A stretch of 64,000 bases of DNA from Helicoverpa zea (GCF_022581195.2 NC_061452.1:7633501-7697500); one strand, 5' to 3'. Positions 25,401-35,913 are shown, numbered from the stretch's first letter. Numbers and translations: made by a program. The notes: generated from the sequence alone by a model not told the origin.

Positions 25401-28400
25401 TTTACGACAACGACGATCTGAGCGTTTTTTTTTTTAATTTTGGTTCACTATTTTATGAGCCCAAATTAAAATCAATCCTGAGTAGAACACGTGGTTAAAA
25501 TATTGCCAATGAATTCCATTTCACGCTGTATACTATAAAGAAGTAGGTATCGAAAGGGCCACATGCGCGAAATTATTCTTCTCGGAGTATAACTGCGGGC
25601 CACCATTGAGTTTGGCAAGAACTGTACCCGTGTACTGGTGTATCCAGTATCATAAACCATAACTTATATTTATTGTAATTATTAAAATTGTTTCACCCAG
25701 GTTCCATTGGAATGACTTGTACTGTTCTGAATAATCTGTTGAGTGGTCGTGGAGCATGAATGAATAGTAAGTACGTGGGCAGGCGATCCTGTGCCGGCTG
25801 GAGGGCGCGGAGGAGCTGGCGGCGAGCGCGCTGGGCGCGGAGCTGGTGCGGCGCCGGCTGCCGGGCGAGGTGCTGGTGGCGGCGCCGGGCCCGCGCCACG
25901 ACCCCGCCGACCCCTCCGTGGCCGTCGTGCTCTACGACACCTCCACGCAGCGCGACCTCAACCTCAACAAGGAGATCGTGCACGACTTCTGCATCGCGGC
26001 TGCCTTCACTATTACGCAGGTACATACAACTATATACTAGCTTCCCGAGGGGAATACATTGCGCACCTATAGTAAGTAACTAAGTACCTTTATCGTTAAA
26101 TGGAGTATTGATGAGAACTTTACACTAAAATTGCTTATGGTATCCACTGTGCGTAAGAATGTCAATCTTGTCTACGGTCACCATGGGGGTTCCACAGGGT
26201 TCAATTCTAGGCCCTTTTTTGTTCCTTATTTATATTAATGACCTCCCTTATCACGTAAGGGATAATCACAAGATTGTGTTGTTTGCCGATGATACTTCAC
26301 TCGTTTTTAAAATCAAGCGCCAACTCGACAATTTTGACGAAGTTAACAATGCACTCTCTAAGGTTGTTCATTGGTTTAATGTCAATAGTCTTCTTTTAAA
26401 TGAATCTAAAACGAAGTTAATTAAATTCTCAACGCCTAACGTAAGGCAGTTACACACCAATGTACAACTAAATGGAGTAGAGTTGAAGCCTGTTGAGTCA
26501 ACGGTATTTCTTGGTTTGACCGTTGATTCCAAACTCCAATGGGGCCCACATATTGTTAAATTGTCAGGAAGGCTTAGTTCAGCCGCCTATGCTATTAAAA
26601 AGATCCGACTAATCACCGATGTGGACACAGCCAGGATAGTTTATTTTAGTTACTTTCATAGTTCAATGACGTATGGGATCCTCCTTTGGGGAAACTGTGC
26701 GGATGTTGAAACTATATTTATTTTACAAAAGAGCTGTTCGAGCCATTTATAATCTGGGTCCAAAAGTTTCTCTCAGAGAGAAATTCAAAGAAATAAATAT
26801 TCTGACTGTTGCCTCTCAATATATTTTTGAAAATTTAATGTACGTTCGTAAAAACATATCTAACTTTGTTCAAATGTCTGATGTCCATAGCATAAATACT
26901 ATAGTCCCCAGGCCGGCGAACAAATTTTTTTTTGATACATATACATTTAAGACTTTGTGAGTGTCTTCCTCACGATGAGTCCGACAAACTTTTCGAATGT
27001 GCAAATTTTGGTGCCGCTGCGTTTTTTAATGCTTGACTCCTGAAATTGTCGATATGACGTCACTATGGCTCTTCGTACATACACGTTTCATCTTTTGAGA
27101 TTCGTTTAATAAAGTTAACTAGAGAATGGTGGTCAACTTGTCCGATAAAGATCGTGCTGCGTTTGGAGTGTCCACCATCCTGAAAATGTCGGTATGACGT
27201 CACTAAGACTCTTCGTATATACACGTTTCATTTTTTGAGGTTTGTTTAATAAAGTTAACTAGAAAATTGTGGTCAACTTGTCCGATAAAGATCATGCTGC
27301 GTTTGGAGTGTCCACCATCCGATATGACGTCACTGTGTCTCCCCATACATACATGTCTGTCAAATACAACAATGATAGATAATACTATTCTTATTGCAAA
27401 TATCGACTTGTCCGACAAATGTAGTGAGGCAAATAGTCAGTTCGACAAGAAAATGAGAAAAAAATATTACAATTGGAAGAAGTTTATTCTTTTTGTCAAT
27501 TTCTGACTTAAATATTCACGTGCATTATTTAAGTATATTAAATTGGCATACTACTTACCAATTTTAATTACTATTTTAGAAAAAGTAGCCTGACTAAGAC
27601 GTATTGTTGATAGTTTATATTATGTTAAGAAATAATATCCCACATCTATTAATGGACTATATATCAATCAAAAGGTCTTTTTAAGTGCAACATTTTGTCT
27701 CAACATACCACTTATCAATTCTTAGTATTTTAGAAGATATAGCCCAAATAAGGCGTATTATCGATAGGTTTTACTATGTTAGGGAATAATGTCCCACCTC
27801 TAGGTATGAACCATATGTCAATCGAAAGATCTTTTTAAGCGCTTTATTCCGTCTTAACATACTACTTACCGATTCTTAGTATATTGGAAGACATAACTGA
27901 CCTAAGGCATATTATTGATACTTAACATTGTGTTAAGGAATAACATCTCACTTGAAGTTATGAGCCATATTTCAATCAAAAGATCTTTTTAAGCGCAAGG
28001 TTGTATTAGCATAACTCCGACAAATTATTAGTACTTTAAAAGCTAGAGCTTTTCTAAGAATATATTATCGGTAGGTTCTGTCAAGCTAATCCATTACTTC
28101 TTTAGTAACAAATTATATATTATTTGAAAAACCTTTCCAAATGAAACATTTCGTGTTAACATACTTCCGACAAATTGTTAGTAGTTTAGAAGCTAGAGCT
28201 TATTTAAAATTATAATTATTGATAGATGTTTTCAATTAAATAAATCCCATCTCTAGTAATGAGTTATACATCATTCAAAAGACGTTTTTAAATGCAACAT
28301 TTCATATTAAAAAAACTTCGGCGAATTGTTAGTATTTCAGAAGCTAGAGCTTATATAAGATTATTTTATCGATAGGTGTTTTCATGTTAATAAATCCCTC

Positions 28401-31400
28401 CTGTAGTAATGATACATATATCATTCGAAACGACTTTCTAAATGCAACATTTACTATTAACATGCTTCACACCAATTGTCAGTACTTTATACCAAATCTT
28501 AAAATATATCTATATTTTCCGGACGGTGGACACTCCAAACGCAGCACGATCTTTATCGGACAAGTTGACCACCATTTTCTAGTTAACTTTGTTAAACGAA
28601 TCTCAAAAAATGAAACAGGTATGTACGAAGAGCCATAGTGTCGTCATATCGACAATTTCAGGAGTCAAGCATTAAAAAACGCAGCGGCACCAAAATTTGC
28701 GCATTCGAAAAGTTTGTCGGACTCATCGTAAGGAAGGCACTCACAAAGTCTTAAATGTATATGTATCAAAAAAAAAGGAGATGGCCAAATTTTCATAGTA
28801 AAAAAACCCAGAATCGACAGCAATGAAATGCTTACCAATAGGTTCATTATGATAGACCTTTGATGGTGCCAAAAACTCCAGCCTGAAATCCATGGGGTAT
28901 AGGAGCTATATCATATTTTCACAAAAATAGGTCGTTGAATTTATATTGATTTTAAAGATCATTTACATCAAGGAACATAAAAAAAAATCTATGTACAATA
29001 AGATTATACTAGCCAACAGTAATATTCCCATAGTTACTGAGATTGCCTGGTGATTAAAAGGTCTTATATTTAACCACTCCAAACACGAAAGCACCGACCT
29101 TACATACTTGGAGAGGTTTCGCAGTTATATGCAACCTTCACAACTGGCTATGAAACGTCTTTTTAAAAATTGTCTTTGAAAATCGCGCCATGTGACATTG
29201 TCAAATGTAACAAATGACTTAGCGATGCAAAACGGTCCAATCATGAGTCTGCATTCAACTTCTAATGAACATGAAACAGTAAAAGTAAACTTTTCTGTGA
29301 ACTATATAAAATCATGATCGAAAAAACGTTATAAAAAGAGAACCCCATGGTTTTTAGATGATATGAAATACTTTTTTTAATCCTTACATTATACTGAATC
29401 TAATCGTACATATGAAGTTTCTGTCGACTCTGGGTGTTTTTTTGGCCATCTCCTTTGTTCGCCGGCCTGGGGACTACTAGGAATAAACATAATCTTGCTG
29501 TACATGCTACTCGCCTCCACAGAGTAAGCAACTCGTTCATGGGTCAATGTATACGCTTTTACAATAAACTACCCAAAGCGGTTCGTGATTTACCTATCAA
29601 GAAATTTAAAAATCATATAAAATCCAAACTTTTGAAAAAAGGATATTACAAAATATCTGATTATTTAAATGACAAAGAAGCTTGGGAATGAGCTGCTCGC
29701 TTAGTGAGTGATATCTTTTTAAATGCCTGTGTATTGTTACTTTTGACATTTAAATATTATTATCATGACATTCTTTTTATTGACATTTATATATTATAAT
29801 TGTATTTTTTTATTTATTATTATTATTGTGAATGTGAGTATCGTGTATGCGAGCAACATTATATATTCTTATAACATAAATACTGTCTGGCGGGTTTGAG
29901 TATTTTTGAATGGCCTACGCAAATGTTCTGCAGATCTGGTATCGTCGTGTGACAGGTCGTTGAGCTCCCTAAGATATGGTTGAGCTACACGACGACTGAT
30001 GCATGCGTGCCGTCTGTTGGGACTGGTCAGCTCCAGCCTGATGTGGCTCTTTCCTCAAAAGGCCATTCCAGACCGCGTACATGGTGACACTCACACATAA
30101 TATTATTTGATTTGTAACATGTTTGGACTTTAAAAGAGACTATGACCCTTGAGTTTGTTTCGGCGTTTCTTCTCAGGGATCAGTCAGTTAGGAAATGCCG
30201 GCCTCAGCGTTCTTAAAATGACGTGTAAAGGCGCGGCTCCACCGCGGTGCACGGAGAGGCTACGCACGTGTATTAAGCTTCGTTTTGTAAGAAAATGTAT
30301 GTGGTTGTGTCCACTGCAACCCACGGAAAGGCTACGCATGAATTGACGTCATTGATACACGCGTGGCTTGCTCGAATAGGCGGTTACATAGCTCAACGCT
30401 GTCAACGTGGGTCTACGTTTCCACTGGAGTACTCGAATAAGACCCACGACTATGTACAGCTCGGTTATCGCAGAGCAGTTGTTGTAAGCGGTTACGTAGC
30501 TCAACGATGTCAGCGTGGGTCTACCCGTGCGCCGTGCCACGCTATACATAGTCGTGGGTCATATTCGTGTACTTCAGTGGAAACGTAGACCCACGTTGTC
30601 AAACAAATGAATACACGCAGCTAAAATGCGCCGCGTGTCCGTGCACAGCGTGCACTGCGGTGGAGCCGCGCCTTAAAAGTGATGTAATGTCCAACTTGCA
30701 AAATAAACCATTTCATTTCATATCATAAAAGAGACACTAAAGGCAATTTCTTTATATAATTAACAATGCACGACGAAAGCGAGGGCGACTTTTTCAACAA
30801 TTTTACTGGTCTATGTGTCAGTACAATGTTAAACTGCCATATAGCGCTGGTAGTCTCATGTTTCTTGTTTTTAATACTACTTGTAACTACGAGCAATTCC
30901 CAGAATGGGATAAGTTTTTGAATTTAACGTAGAGAAACTCTTTATGCCATAAATGCTCGACGGTTAGCCCATCGATCGACAGATCGTGGCAAGCGTTGCT
31001 TAAACTTTGATCAGTCGATCGTAATGCCTTTAAGCCAGTGCATTTGTTTGATATGTTAGTGCAACGTATAGCATGTGTCCTCAGAAACCGTGCGAGGTGG
31101 AGGTGGGGTGCGTGACGGAGGAGGGGCGCGTGTGGGTGTCGCGCGCGGGCGGCGCGGCGCTGGTGCGCGGCGCGCTGGCGCTGCTGACGGCCGGGCCCTA
31201 CCGCCGCCCGCTGCCCGCCGCGCCGCAGGCGCCCGCGCCCAACGCCGGCACGCTCTACATCGTGCGCACGCTCGCCGGAGACTGGTACACACTTCTATTC
31301 TATAACCACAATACGTAAGGTATAGTTATCGGCACGGATAATGAACTCTCGGCGGAAGAATGGGGATCGCTTTGCGCACTGCACACTTAAGGCAATAAAC

Positions 31401-34388
31401 CAATAAATCACTTCTGCTCAGGTGAAGGTCAGGGCTCAATATCCGTGCCGATAACTATACATTTCGTATTAAAAGTATGTCAGATTACTTTTGATTTGTA
31501 AGAACTTTCAGAGTTAAACAAGGCCATCAAAATTACTTACTTGAGGATTCTAATAAAAGAACTTGGTCATGACTTCTATAAAAAAGAAAATTGAGGCACC
31601 GCAACATAATTTAAGCGCCAAAAGCATCTGAATTAAAAGGTGTGCCTCAAATGAACCATAGTATAACAATTAAACAGTATCTTGGAACAAATAAATTTAT
31701 ATTTGATCTTTTCATCTTAGGGTTCGCTGCACGATTATAAGCGGATTGGATGGCGAAGGCACTGTCAGGACACAACTCGTCGATAGCGGTCTTATTTTAA
31801 GAGCGCCCTTGTCATCCTTGGTGCCGCTACAGTCGTTTTCACCAGCTCTTAATGCCTTTCCATATCAGGTAAATGATTGAACAAGGTTTGCCATTTGATC
31901 ATGATCAGGCTTTGGACTGTCAAACTTCTCTAACATGTGCTTTCATACTTTAAAGTAAGATACAGACGCTAACTTACCCAAATCTGTCAAACTTTACCAA
32001 ATTCTATTAAAGAAATTTGACAGTTTGAGGTTGCTGATGTGCTGTCGTCTGTACTTAAAAACAACGATAATGTGAGATCATTGTCTTCATATCGTGACTT
32101 CATATTATTATGTGCAGATGTGCCTCCGCACAGTTTCCCCAAAGAAGGATCCCATTCGACATTAGGCTGTGAAAGTAGCTTAAATAAACTATTCTGACAG
32201 TATCTACGTCGGTAATTTGGCGGAAGCCGTCCTGATGAGAGGTGTAGATATGTCAATCAATATACATAATATAGATTATTCTATGTTCACCCATCAACAC
32301 AAAAAACCTTAAGATGAGTGTAGGTGGTAGCACGACATACGTATACGTAGATGTGTGTTCGCGGGCAGGCAGTGGCGGTGCGGCTGGGCCCGGCGGAGCG
32401 CGCGGCGGGCGCCATGGTGGCGCGGCTGCGCGAGCTGCTGCTGCACAGCAGCGTGCTGTGCCGCGCGCAGCCGCCCGCGCCCGGCGCCGCGCCCGCCGCG
32501 CCGCACGTCGAGCTCTTCGTGCGCACGGGCCCGCAGAACATCCTCGCCTCCGTCAACAACGCCATACTCATGGAGTACGACTATCTGCAGCAGTAAGTTA
32601 CTTGTCCACCACATTTATTTGCATCTGTAAATCAACACAATTTAAGTATGCGATTAATAACAAACTTTTATTTTGCTTAAGAGTTTAGTGAGGATATAAT
32701 TGGACTGATCTACTCGAAACGTAGCAAACAAGTACTTATTCTGTTATGGTGAGAGCTCGGGAAATTCCCTCCTAATTATTATACAGCATTTCTGATGATT
32801 GGTTTATGAATTTTTGTGCTGATTTCAAATCTGTTATTGTATGGAACATGCGTTATTTTATACCCACTAAACATTGAAGTTCGCCCACGCAGGACGCGGC
32901 CTAACATACAAGTGTTTTTTCAAACATACAGTTATTAATTCGCAATGGTTAGGATATAGTAGGAAAATACCTAATAAAATAAAATTTAGTGGCAGGCTTA
33001 AGGAAGATGAAAAAGACACCACGAACCACGTAGAGGCGTTGCACAAGAAAAAGGAACGGATTTTTAGAAGTCTCTCTATGCAAGGCGAGGAGCGACCCAC
33101 GAGCGGCGCAGTGTTGCCTGCGCCGCCGCTTCCAGCTCCCGGCAAGTGCTTCGACGTGTATATTGCAATGGCTGCTAATCCTTGGAACTTTGTGGTAAGT
33201 GTAGTCTACTGATTATAAATACTGTTCATATGTTATTGTTTATTACATACACACAGATCGTGGTGGCGGCCCTGCCTCCGTTGTCACCCGAATAACTCAT
33301 CAATCCACTACTATTTGTATTAACAGGTCCAGCCAAACAGTACTAGACATACTCTGCAAACAATGATGTCGACACTACAAACAGAATGTCCCAAACTGTC
33401 TGAGAAGGATGCTCCAGTAAATCCAGCTAGTGGAGAACTCTATACTGTATATTACGAAAAAGATTCATCTTGGTATAGGTAATTATGAAACATATTTATT
33501 TATTTATGCTAAGATAAAGAATGCCCGGTTAATGATAAGATTTTACAGCAGAACCTAACTATCATCGGTCGAATCGTCCCAATCTGGAAGAACCACAGAT
33601 ATGACATTTAACAGAATTTCATTCCTGGCCTCGGTCGATTTCGATGAGTGTTCGTTCACCATGAATCACTAAAATCGAACCAACATGGATCCATTACATA
33701 ATTTCACAAATATTTATATTGTTGTAGAGTGACTGTTGCGGGGACTGTCTCGTCGGAGATGGTTACTGTCTACTTTTGTGACTACGGAGATTTGGCGTTA
33801 TTCGCTACTAAAGCATTGCGACCTATACCATCGGCAGCGCCGTTAGCGCGGTCTTTACCACCTCAAGCTATAAAAGCTCGACTATATGGTAAGGAATTTG
33901 TTTTATTTCTATTCAAAACGAAAATTCTGTTGAGTTCGTATTATTATAAATTTTACGACTTTGTTGAGAAGGAAATCCTTCTGCTTCTGAAAACATATAT
34001 TTTGCTAAATTGAATAACATTAGTTGAAATTTAACACCGGAGTGAGGATATTCATATTAAGATAAACAGTCGTCAGCCCTGTTATAGTTCAAAATTGAAA
34101 TTGAATTGAGGGTAGCCGGAGCGCGTTGCTACTATTATTAAGTTTATATTTGTTTCAGATGTTTTTCCTTTACACCAAGACTGGACGGTAGAAGACTGCA
34201 TTAGGTTTCAGGAATTATGCGTAGAACAGCAGTTTGTAGGCATTTGCAAAGACGTTGGAAAAGATCCTCTTAATCCAAACGAGCCCTTATTGACACTTGA
34301 TCTTATTGACACATCTACTGACGAAGACATATATTTAAATAAACAATTGGTTGCTGAAGGCAGAGCGCGGCTCGCATCAACTCCCTAA
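10442..34388 (+). CDS. TDRD7: Tudor domain-containing protein 7 (TDRD7/Tapas) homolog, 19 coding exons
   Basis: Exons: 10442-10526, 12335-12552, 12624-12761, 15376-15534, 15683-15832, 16151-16333, 19605-19819, 22043-22157, 22853-23017, 23601-23692, 25203-25365, 25783-26019, 31085-31284, 31721-31868, 32351-32592, 32990-33194, 33327-33478, 33728-33888, 34159-34388; 1085 aa, all phases fit. The N-terminal LOTUS domain (residues 1-85) contains DYRELQGEWIPFKKLGY. A dsRBD-like segment (about 268-335; LGLPEPVYK) and a second LOTUS-like module (about 350-420; EHEAGLWANTVPHLY) follow, then three extended Tudor units (about 440-640, 640-835, 870-1085). Family role: germ-granule (nuage) scaffold that binds Vasa through LOTUS and methyl-arginine Piwi tails through Tudor, in transposon silencing. 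Only Tudor 3 keeps a typical core (WYRV, FCDYGD); Tudor 1 has GDHG and Tudor 2 VDSG. Start: 10442 is the only ATG ahead of the LOTUS domain in this frame. Introns are loaded with transposons. Exons 12, 13 and 15 are strikingly GC-rich. Confidence 0.93.
10563..10760 (-). mobile_element. Degenerate SINE copy in TDRD7 intron 1
   Basis: It matches the SINE body in the reverse sense (GGTTTCCAGTCAAACCGGAT, GCGACTGCCTATCTGA, TCAACCCAGTTAC). The tRNA-like head is lost. Confidence 0.55.
11750..11890 (+). mobile_element. 3' tail fragment of an R1-clade LINE
   Basis: A diverged match to the LINE tails at 22.5, 53.4 and 55.1 kb: AGTCTGACACTCCCTCACGC, then GGTGTCATTTGATGAT. No coding part remains. Confidence 0.6.
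13127..14715. mobile_element. Inverted-repeat DNA element with 9-bp duplication CCCCATTAG
   Basis: The termini GTGTGCGTTCGCGCAGCGG and their complement are flanked by CCCCATTAG (13118-13126 and 14716-14724). Long inner inverted repeats pair 13127-13310 with 14120-14715 (for example GGGCGAACGTTGTCCTGGCG). A 9-bp duplication fits a Mutator-like (MULE) non-autonomous element. No transposase is visible. A SINE has inserted into its right arm. Confidence 0.75.
14241..14631 (-). mobile_element. tRNA-derived SINE, full length
   Basis: Minus-strand SINE. Its 3' part at 14570-14625 is a tRNA-like head: A-box-like GTGGCCTAGTGGGTAAAG and B box GGTTCGATCCC. It ends in CATCATCCTCC (minus-strand GATGATG tail). 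It is flanked by a 15-bp duplication ACACAATTATAGGAC (14226-14240 and 14632-14646). Confidence 0.9.
16419..18239. repeat. Long inverted repeat (arms ~440 bp) in TDRD7 intron 6
   Basis: The left arm (16419-16868) and right arm (17796-18239) are near-perfect reverse complements, for example GACAAAGGACAATGGGCA at both tips, TAGGTCTTTTTTAACTGGAA and GATATCTCAAGTTTTTAGAG. The loop holds two SINE copies. Inverted tips suggest a large foldback DNA transposon. A transcript crossing it would form a long hairpin. Confidence 0.85.
17076..17712 (-). mobile_element. Two SINE copies in the loop of the inverted repeat
   Basis: An older partial copy (17076-17330; CGGCTTCCAGTCTAACCGGA) and a nearly complete one (17370-17712), ending in the tRNA-like head GGAATCGAACCCGCGC. 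Both run on the minus strand. Confidence 0.75.
18270..19262 (+). mobile_element. RTE-like LINE, 3' half of reverse transcriptase (defective)
   Basis: The frame reads KFHIEKGVKQGDPLSPNLF, one in-frame stop (TAG at about 18434), then LRFADDIVLFA (catalytic FADD), KTQTMTN, YIYLGQLVS and TYGAQTWSLT. After a frameshift near 19100 come RGRPRKRWRDDLDAYNPDWW and a terminal stop. These are the RT palm and C-terminal motifs of RTE-type LINEs. The 5' end is truncated. It is in the same orientation as TDRD7, in intron 6. Confidence 0.85.
20248..20436 (+). pseudogene. hAT transposase C-terminal dimerisation fragment
   Basis: The frame ends with FYPSVKTALAILLAQPCTA followed by CTIERSF, the characteristic start of the hAT family C-terminal dimerisation domain. 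In intact proteins this continues with S-LRR-K-wLRstM. Here it is cut off and runs into unrelated DNA. Non-functional remnant. Confidence 0.8.
20456..20530. mobile_element. End of a second hAT family (CAGTGGTTCTTAACC) nested in the first
   Basis: CAGTGGTTCTTAACCGGTGG and the following palindromic GGTCCGCGGACCAC match the inverted right end of the hAT copy at 59133-60014. The matching other end was not found, so this copy is truncated or rearranged. Confidence 0.6.
21322..21720. repeat. Four ~120-bp tandem repeats with CGCTCGCTTCGCTCGC core
   Basis: Successive units contain the CGCTCGCTTCGCTCGC core (the last copy shortened), then TTTTTGCATTTGTTAACAAA-like sequence and GTTTGGGCTAAATTTTACGT. 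Units start near 21322, 21441, 21563 and 21690. The same unit, inverted, lies inside the hAT copy at 59.55-59.88 kb. Confidence 0.75.
22317..22664 (+). mobile_element. 3' tail of R1-clade LINE in TDRD7 intron 8
   Basis: Almost the same sequence as 53180-53505: CCACCGTAGGCGTGGGTCTG, TGTCAGCAACCCCAGCGGGG, ACGACGGTTTTTAGTCAGTA, CACTCCCTCACCGC, ending in GATTTTTGACGTCG plus an A run. Only the 3' UTR and the last codons are present. Confidence 0.8.
22853..22856 (+). promoter_or_regulatory. Tandem NAGNAG splice acceptor of TDRD7 exon 9
   Basis: The intron ends in ...ATCAGCAG. Splicing after the first AG keeps a Gln codon; splicing after the second drops it. Both keep frame. Such acceptors often give one-residue isoforms. 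Confidence 0.5.
24005..24938. mobile_element. DNA element with TTCGGCC(G/A)TTCAGAGAATGCG ends
   Basis: The termini are inverted copies (TTCAGAGAATGCGTTCCTGA and complement), as in the small MITE at 35295-35527. The longer interior has a minus-strand ORF (24275-24520) ending in an acidic Ser/Asp-rich tail with AATAAA on the minus strand just beyond. This could be a last exon of an element-encoded protein; I cannot identify it. Confidence 0.6.
27545..28490. repeat. Array of about six ~150-bp degenerate tandem repeats
   Basis: Each unit has a TTAGTA(N)TTTAGAAG-like stretch, a TATT(A)TCGATAGGTTTT-like stretch, AATAATCCCA-like sequence, then ATC(A)TTCAAAAGAT(C)TTTTTAA and GCAACATTT. Units begin near 27545, 27708, 27861, 28013, 28161 and 28309. 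It fills the core of the inverted-repeat element. Confidence 0.75.
28777..29453. mobile_element. Element with GGAGATGGCC ends nested in the inverted-repeat element
   Basis: GGAGATGGCC plus an A/T tract and CCCAGAATCGACAG at the left is mirrored by CTGTCGACTCTGGGT and GGCCATCTCC at the right. It separates the right arm of the host element from its tip. No convincing target duplication. Confidence 0.6.
30229..30673. mobile_element. GC-rich MITE with AGGCGCGGCTCCACCGC ends and TAA duplication
   Basis: Inverted tips flanked by TAA (30226-30228, 30674-30676). The interior has further inverted pairs (GACCCACGACTATGT and complement). It interrupts the LINE 3' UTR. A TAA duplication suggests a PIF/Harbinger-like origin. 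Confidence 0.75.
31321..31459. mobile_element. 139-bp MITE, TATAGTTATCGGCACGGATA ends (copy 1)
   Basis: Perfect 20-bp inverted tips. A nearly identical copy is at 40476-40614 in an SF3B6 intron. It lies 37 bp past TDRD7 exon 13, within the intron. Confidence 0.8.
31961..32053. repeat. Short TACAGACG-ended repeat (second copy near 58138)
   Basis: Tips TACAGACG and CGTCTGTA enclose ACCCAAATCTGT and TTTGACAGTTTGAGG, which recur at 58138-58267 between the same tips. Probably a small MITE family. Confidence 0.45.
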
Positions 34389-34632
34389 GCGATATTATAT
34401 AATTTCAAGCTGTTAAGTTTGCTTTAATACAAGGTATAACAGATTACTCTTAGAATTATTATTCTCTGTATTAATTTTGTTATGAGAGAGGACACAGACT
34501 GAGTCACGAAACAAAATGTACCCTCTCACGTATGGCATTTTTGGATCGTCAACTATAATATATAAAAAACTATTAACCACGCTCGGAAAAGAGTGATTTT
34601 CGTACGTTGACCTAGGCATAACTGTAAATGGT

Positions 34633-34638
34633 AATAAA
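34633..34638 (+). terminator. Candidate TDRD7 poly(A) signal
   Basis: First AATAAA downstream of the stop codon, about 245 nt away. No stronger signal is nearer. Confidence 0.35.
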
Positions 34639-35294
34639 AATAGTTACGTGGGCGTATGTGCAGGTCCATTTCGTACGAAATTCTCTCTTTTCAGCGCGCA
34701 TGGTATAGTTGTCTCGCGCAGTTTTATCGGTAGTTGCTTACTTATTTATCCGAAAAAAGCCAAGGTTCCTTCACAAATAGATTTCCTGGATATATACTGA
34801 AATATAACTTTGAAGTAGAACTAGTAGTAGCTTGTTTAGTCAAATAAATTAAATTATTCAGCTTTATTTTATTGGATTGCTTAGAAGTATTTGTGGATTT
34901 ATGGATAACATGTATTCTATTATTGCAGCATTGATGCAATTTAATTAAATGAATCAAGTTATTCATAAATTGGCAGTATACTTGCATATACGCCTGGGAA
35001 TTTGTTCCCACAACTCCAGTGAACATGTAAATGAAATGTGAACTGCCTGCAAAAAAAGTATCGGTAGCCAAAATAAGTTCTTATTTATTCTGTGTAAACC
35101 GAAAACTTCGTTGTTATTATCTTATTTAAACCAATTGCCATACATTCTAATAAACATCTTGGCAGATTTTAAGGATTACCCCATAGTTTTTCCTATTGTT
35201 GAAAAATTTTGGAAGTACTTTTTTCAAATGTTATGAGTTATGGGATATAGAACAGGCTTCTTATTTACTACCATAAAAGTGTACGTAAATATGT

Positions 35295-35527
35295 CTATAG
35301 TTCGGCCATTCAGAGAATGCGTTCCTGACACGTCGCGATTGAACTGACGACGTAACTTTGCAATGGCGTTGCAGTTACGATAAAAATATTTTTGCTGGTT
35401 GTTTACCGTTTTAACAATTGAGGAGCATTAAAACAACATTATTATATCAATAATCAATGAATGTAGTTACGTCGTCAGTTCAATCGCGACGTGTCAGGAA
35501 CGCATTCTCTGAATGGCCGAACTATAG
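35295..35527. mobile_element. 233-bp MITE with CTATAGTTCGGCC ends
   Basis: Tips CTATAGTTCGGCCATTCAG and complement; the arms extend over 60 bp (GTCGCGATTGAACTGACGAC). It is the short relative of the element at 24005-24938. It lies downstream of TDRD7 in the region 34.4-39.8 kb, which otherwise holds only repeats. Confidence 0.8.
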
Positions 35528-35913
35528 TAAAATGTGACATAACGTGTTAATGTCCTCCGCGTCGGAGTTGTTGTGTACAGAGCTAGTATACAACATGTAA
35601 GGTACTTTTTATCAGTACGATTGATGCTTGAATGTAATAGGTAGGATGGAGAATGATGTTTGTTTGTTGTGGTTTGAAATAGGCTCGCGATTGTAAATGT
35701 TGGCCTTGTAGACCTTCACACGAGACCCACGAGGTTCAATTGGTATTTTGTTGCCTTCATAATATGGCACATGTTTGATCATTCCTAAGTTTTTGCGTGA
35801 AGTCAGGTGCACCAGTGAGTGGTAATCAACAGATAATATTTAAGAATATTTTGTTATACCTTGGTACATCCTTATTTATTTCTTATGTCATACTCATTTG
35901 TTATTTGTGTGTC

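Larger units (their letters stand above)
26902..29476. mobile_element. 2.6-kb inverted-repeat DNA element with CTA duplication
   Basis: The tips TAGTCCCCAGGCCGGC and their exact complement are flanked by CTA (26899-26901 and 29477-29479). The arms (about 26902-27180 and 28525-28776 plus 29454-29476) pair extensively. The left arm also has a ~138-bp internal direct duplication (27046-27179, 27184-27320). Removing the element and one CTA restores the LINE frame as ...NTRNKHNL.... No transposase is seen. A 3-bp duplication fits CACTA-like or PIF-like types. Confidence 0.85.
26130..30722 (+). mobile_element. Jockey-like LINE fragment interrupted by two DNA elements
   Basis: RT motifs: MGVPQGSILGPFLFLIYIND, VLFADDTSLVF (catalytic FADD) and TVFLGLTVDSKLQW. 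After a frameshift near 26700 come KRAVRAIYNLGP and SINT, and downstream of a 2.6-kb insertion NKHNLAVHATRLHRVSNSF to DYLNDKEAWE and a stop at 29691. The 3' UTR continues to about 30722, broken by a MITE (30229-30673). It is 5'-truncated. It sits in TDRD7 intron 12. Confidence 0.88.

Noticed and set aside
25693..26083. Alternative GC-rich ORFs overlapping TDRD7 exon 12
   Set aside because: Low-complexity Arg/Ala/Gly shadows of the real frame; the same holds for ORFs over 31056-31318 and 32287-32688.
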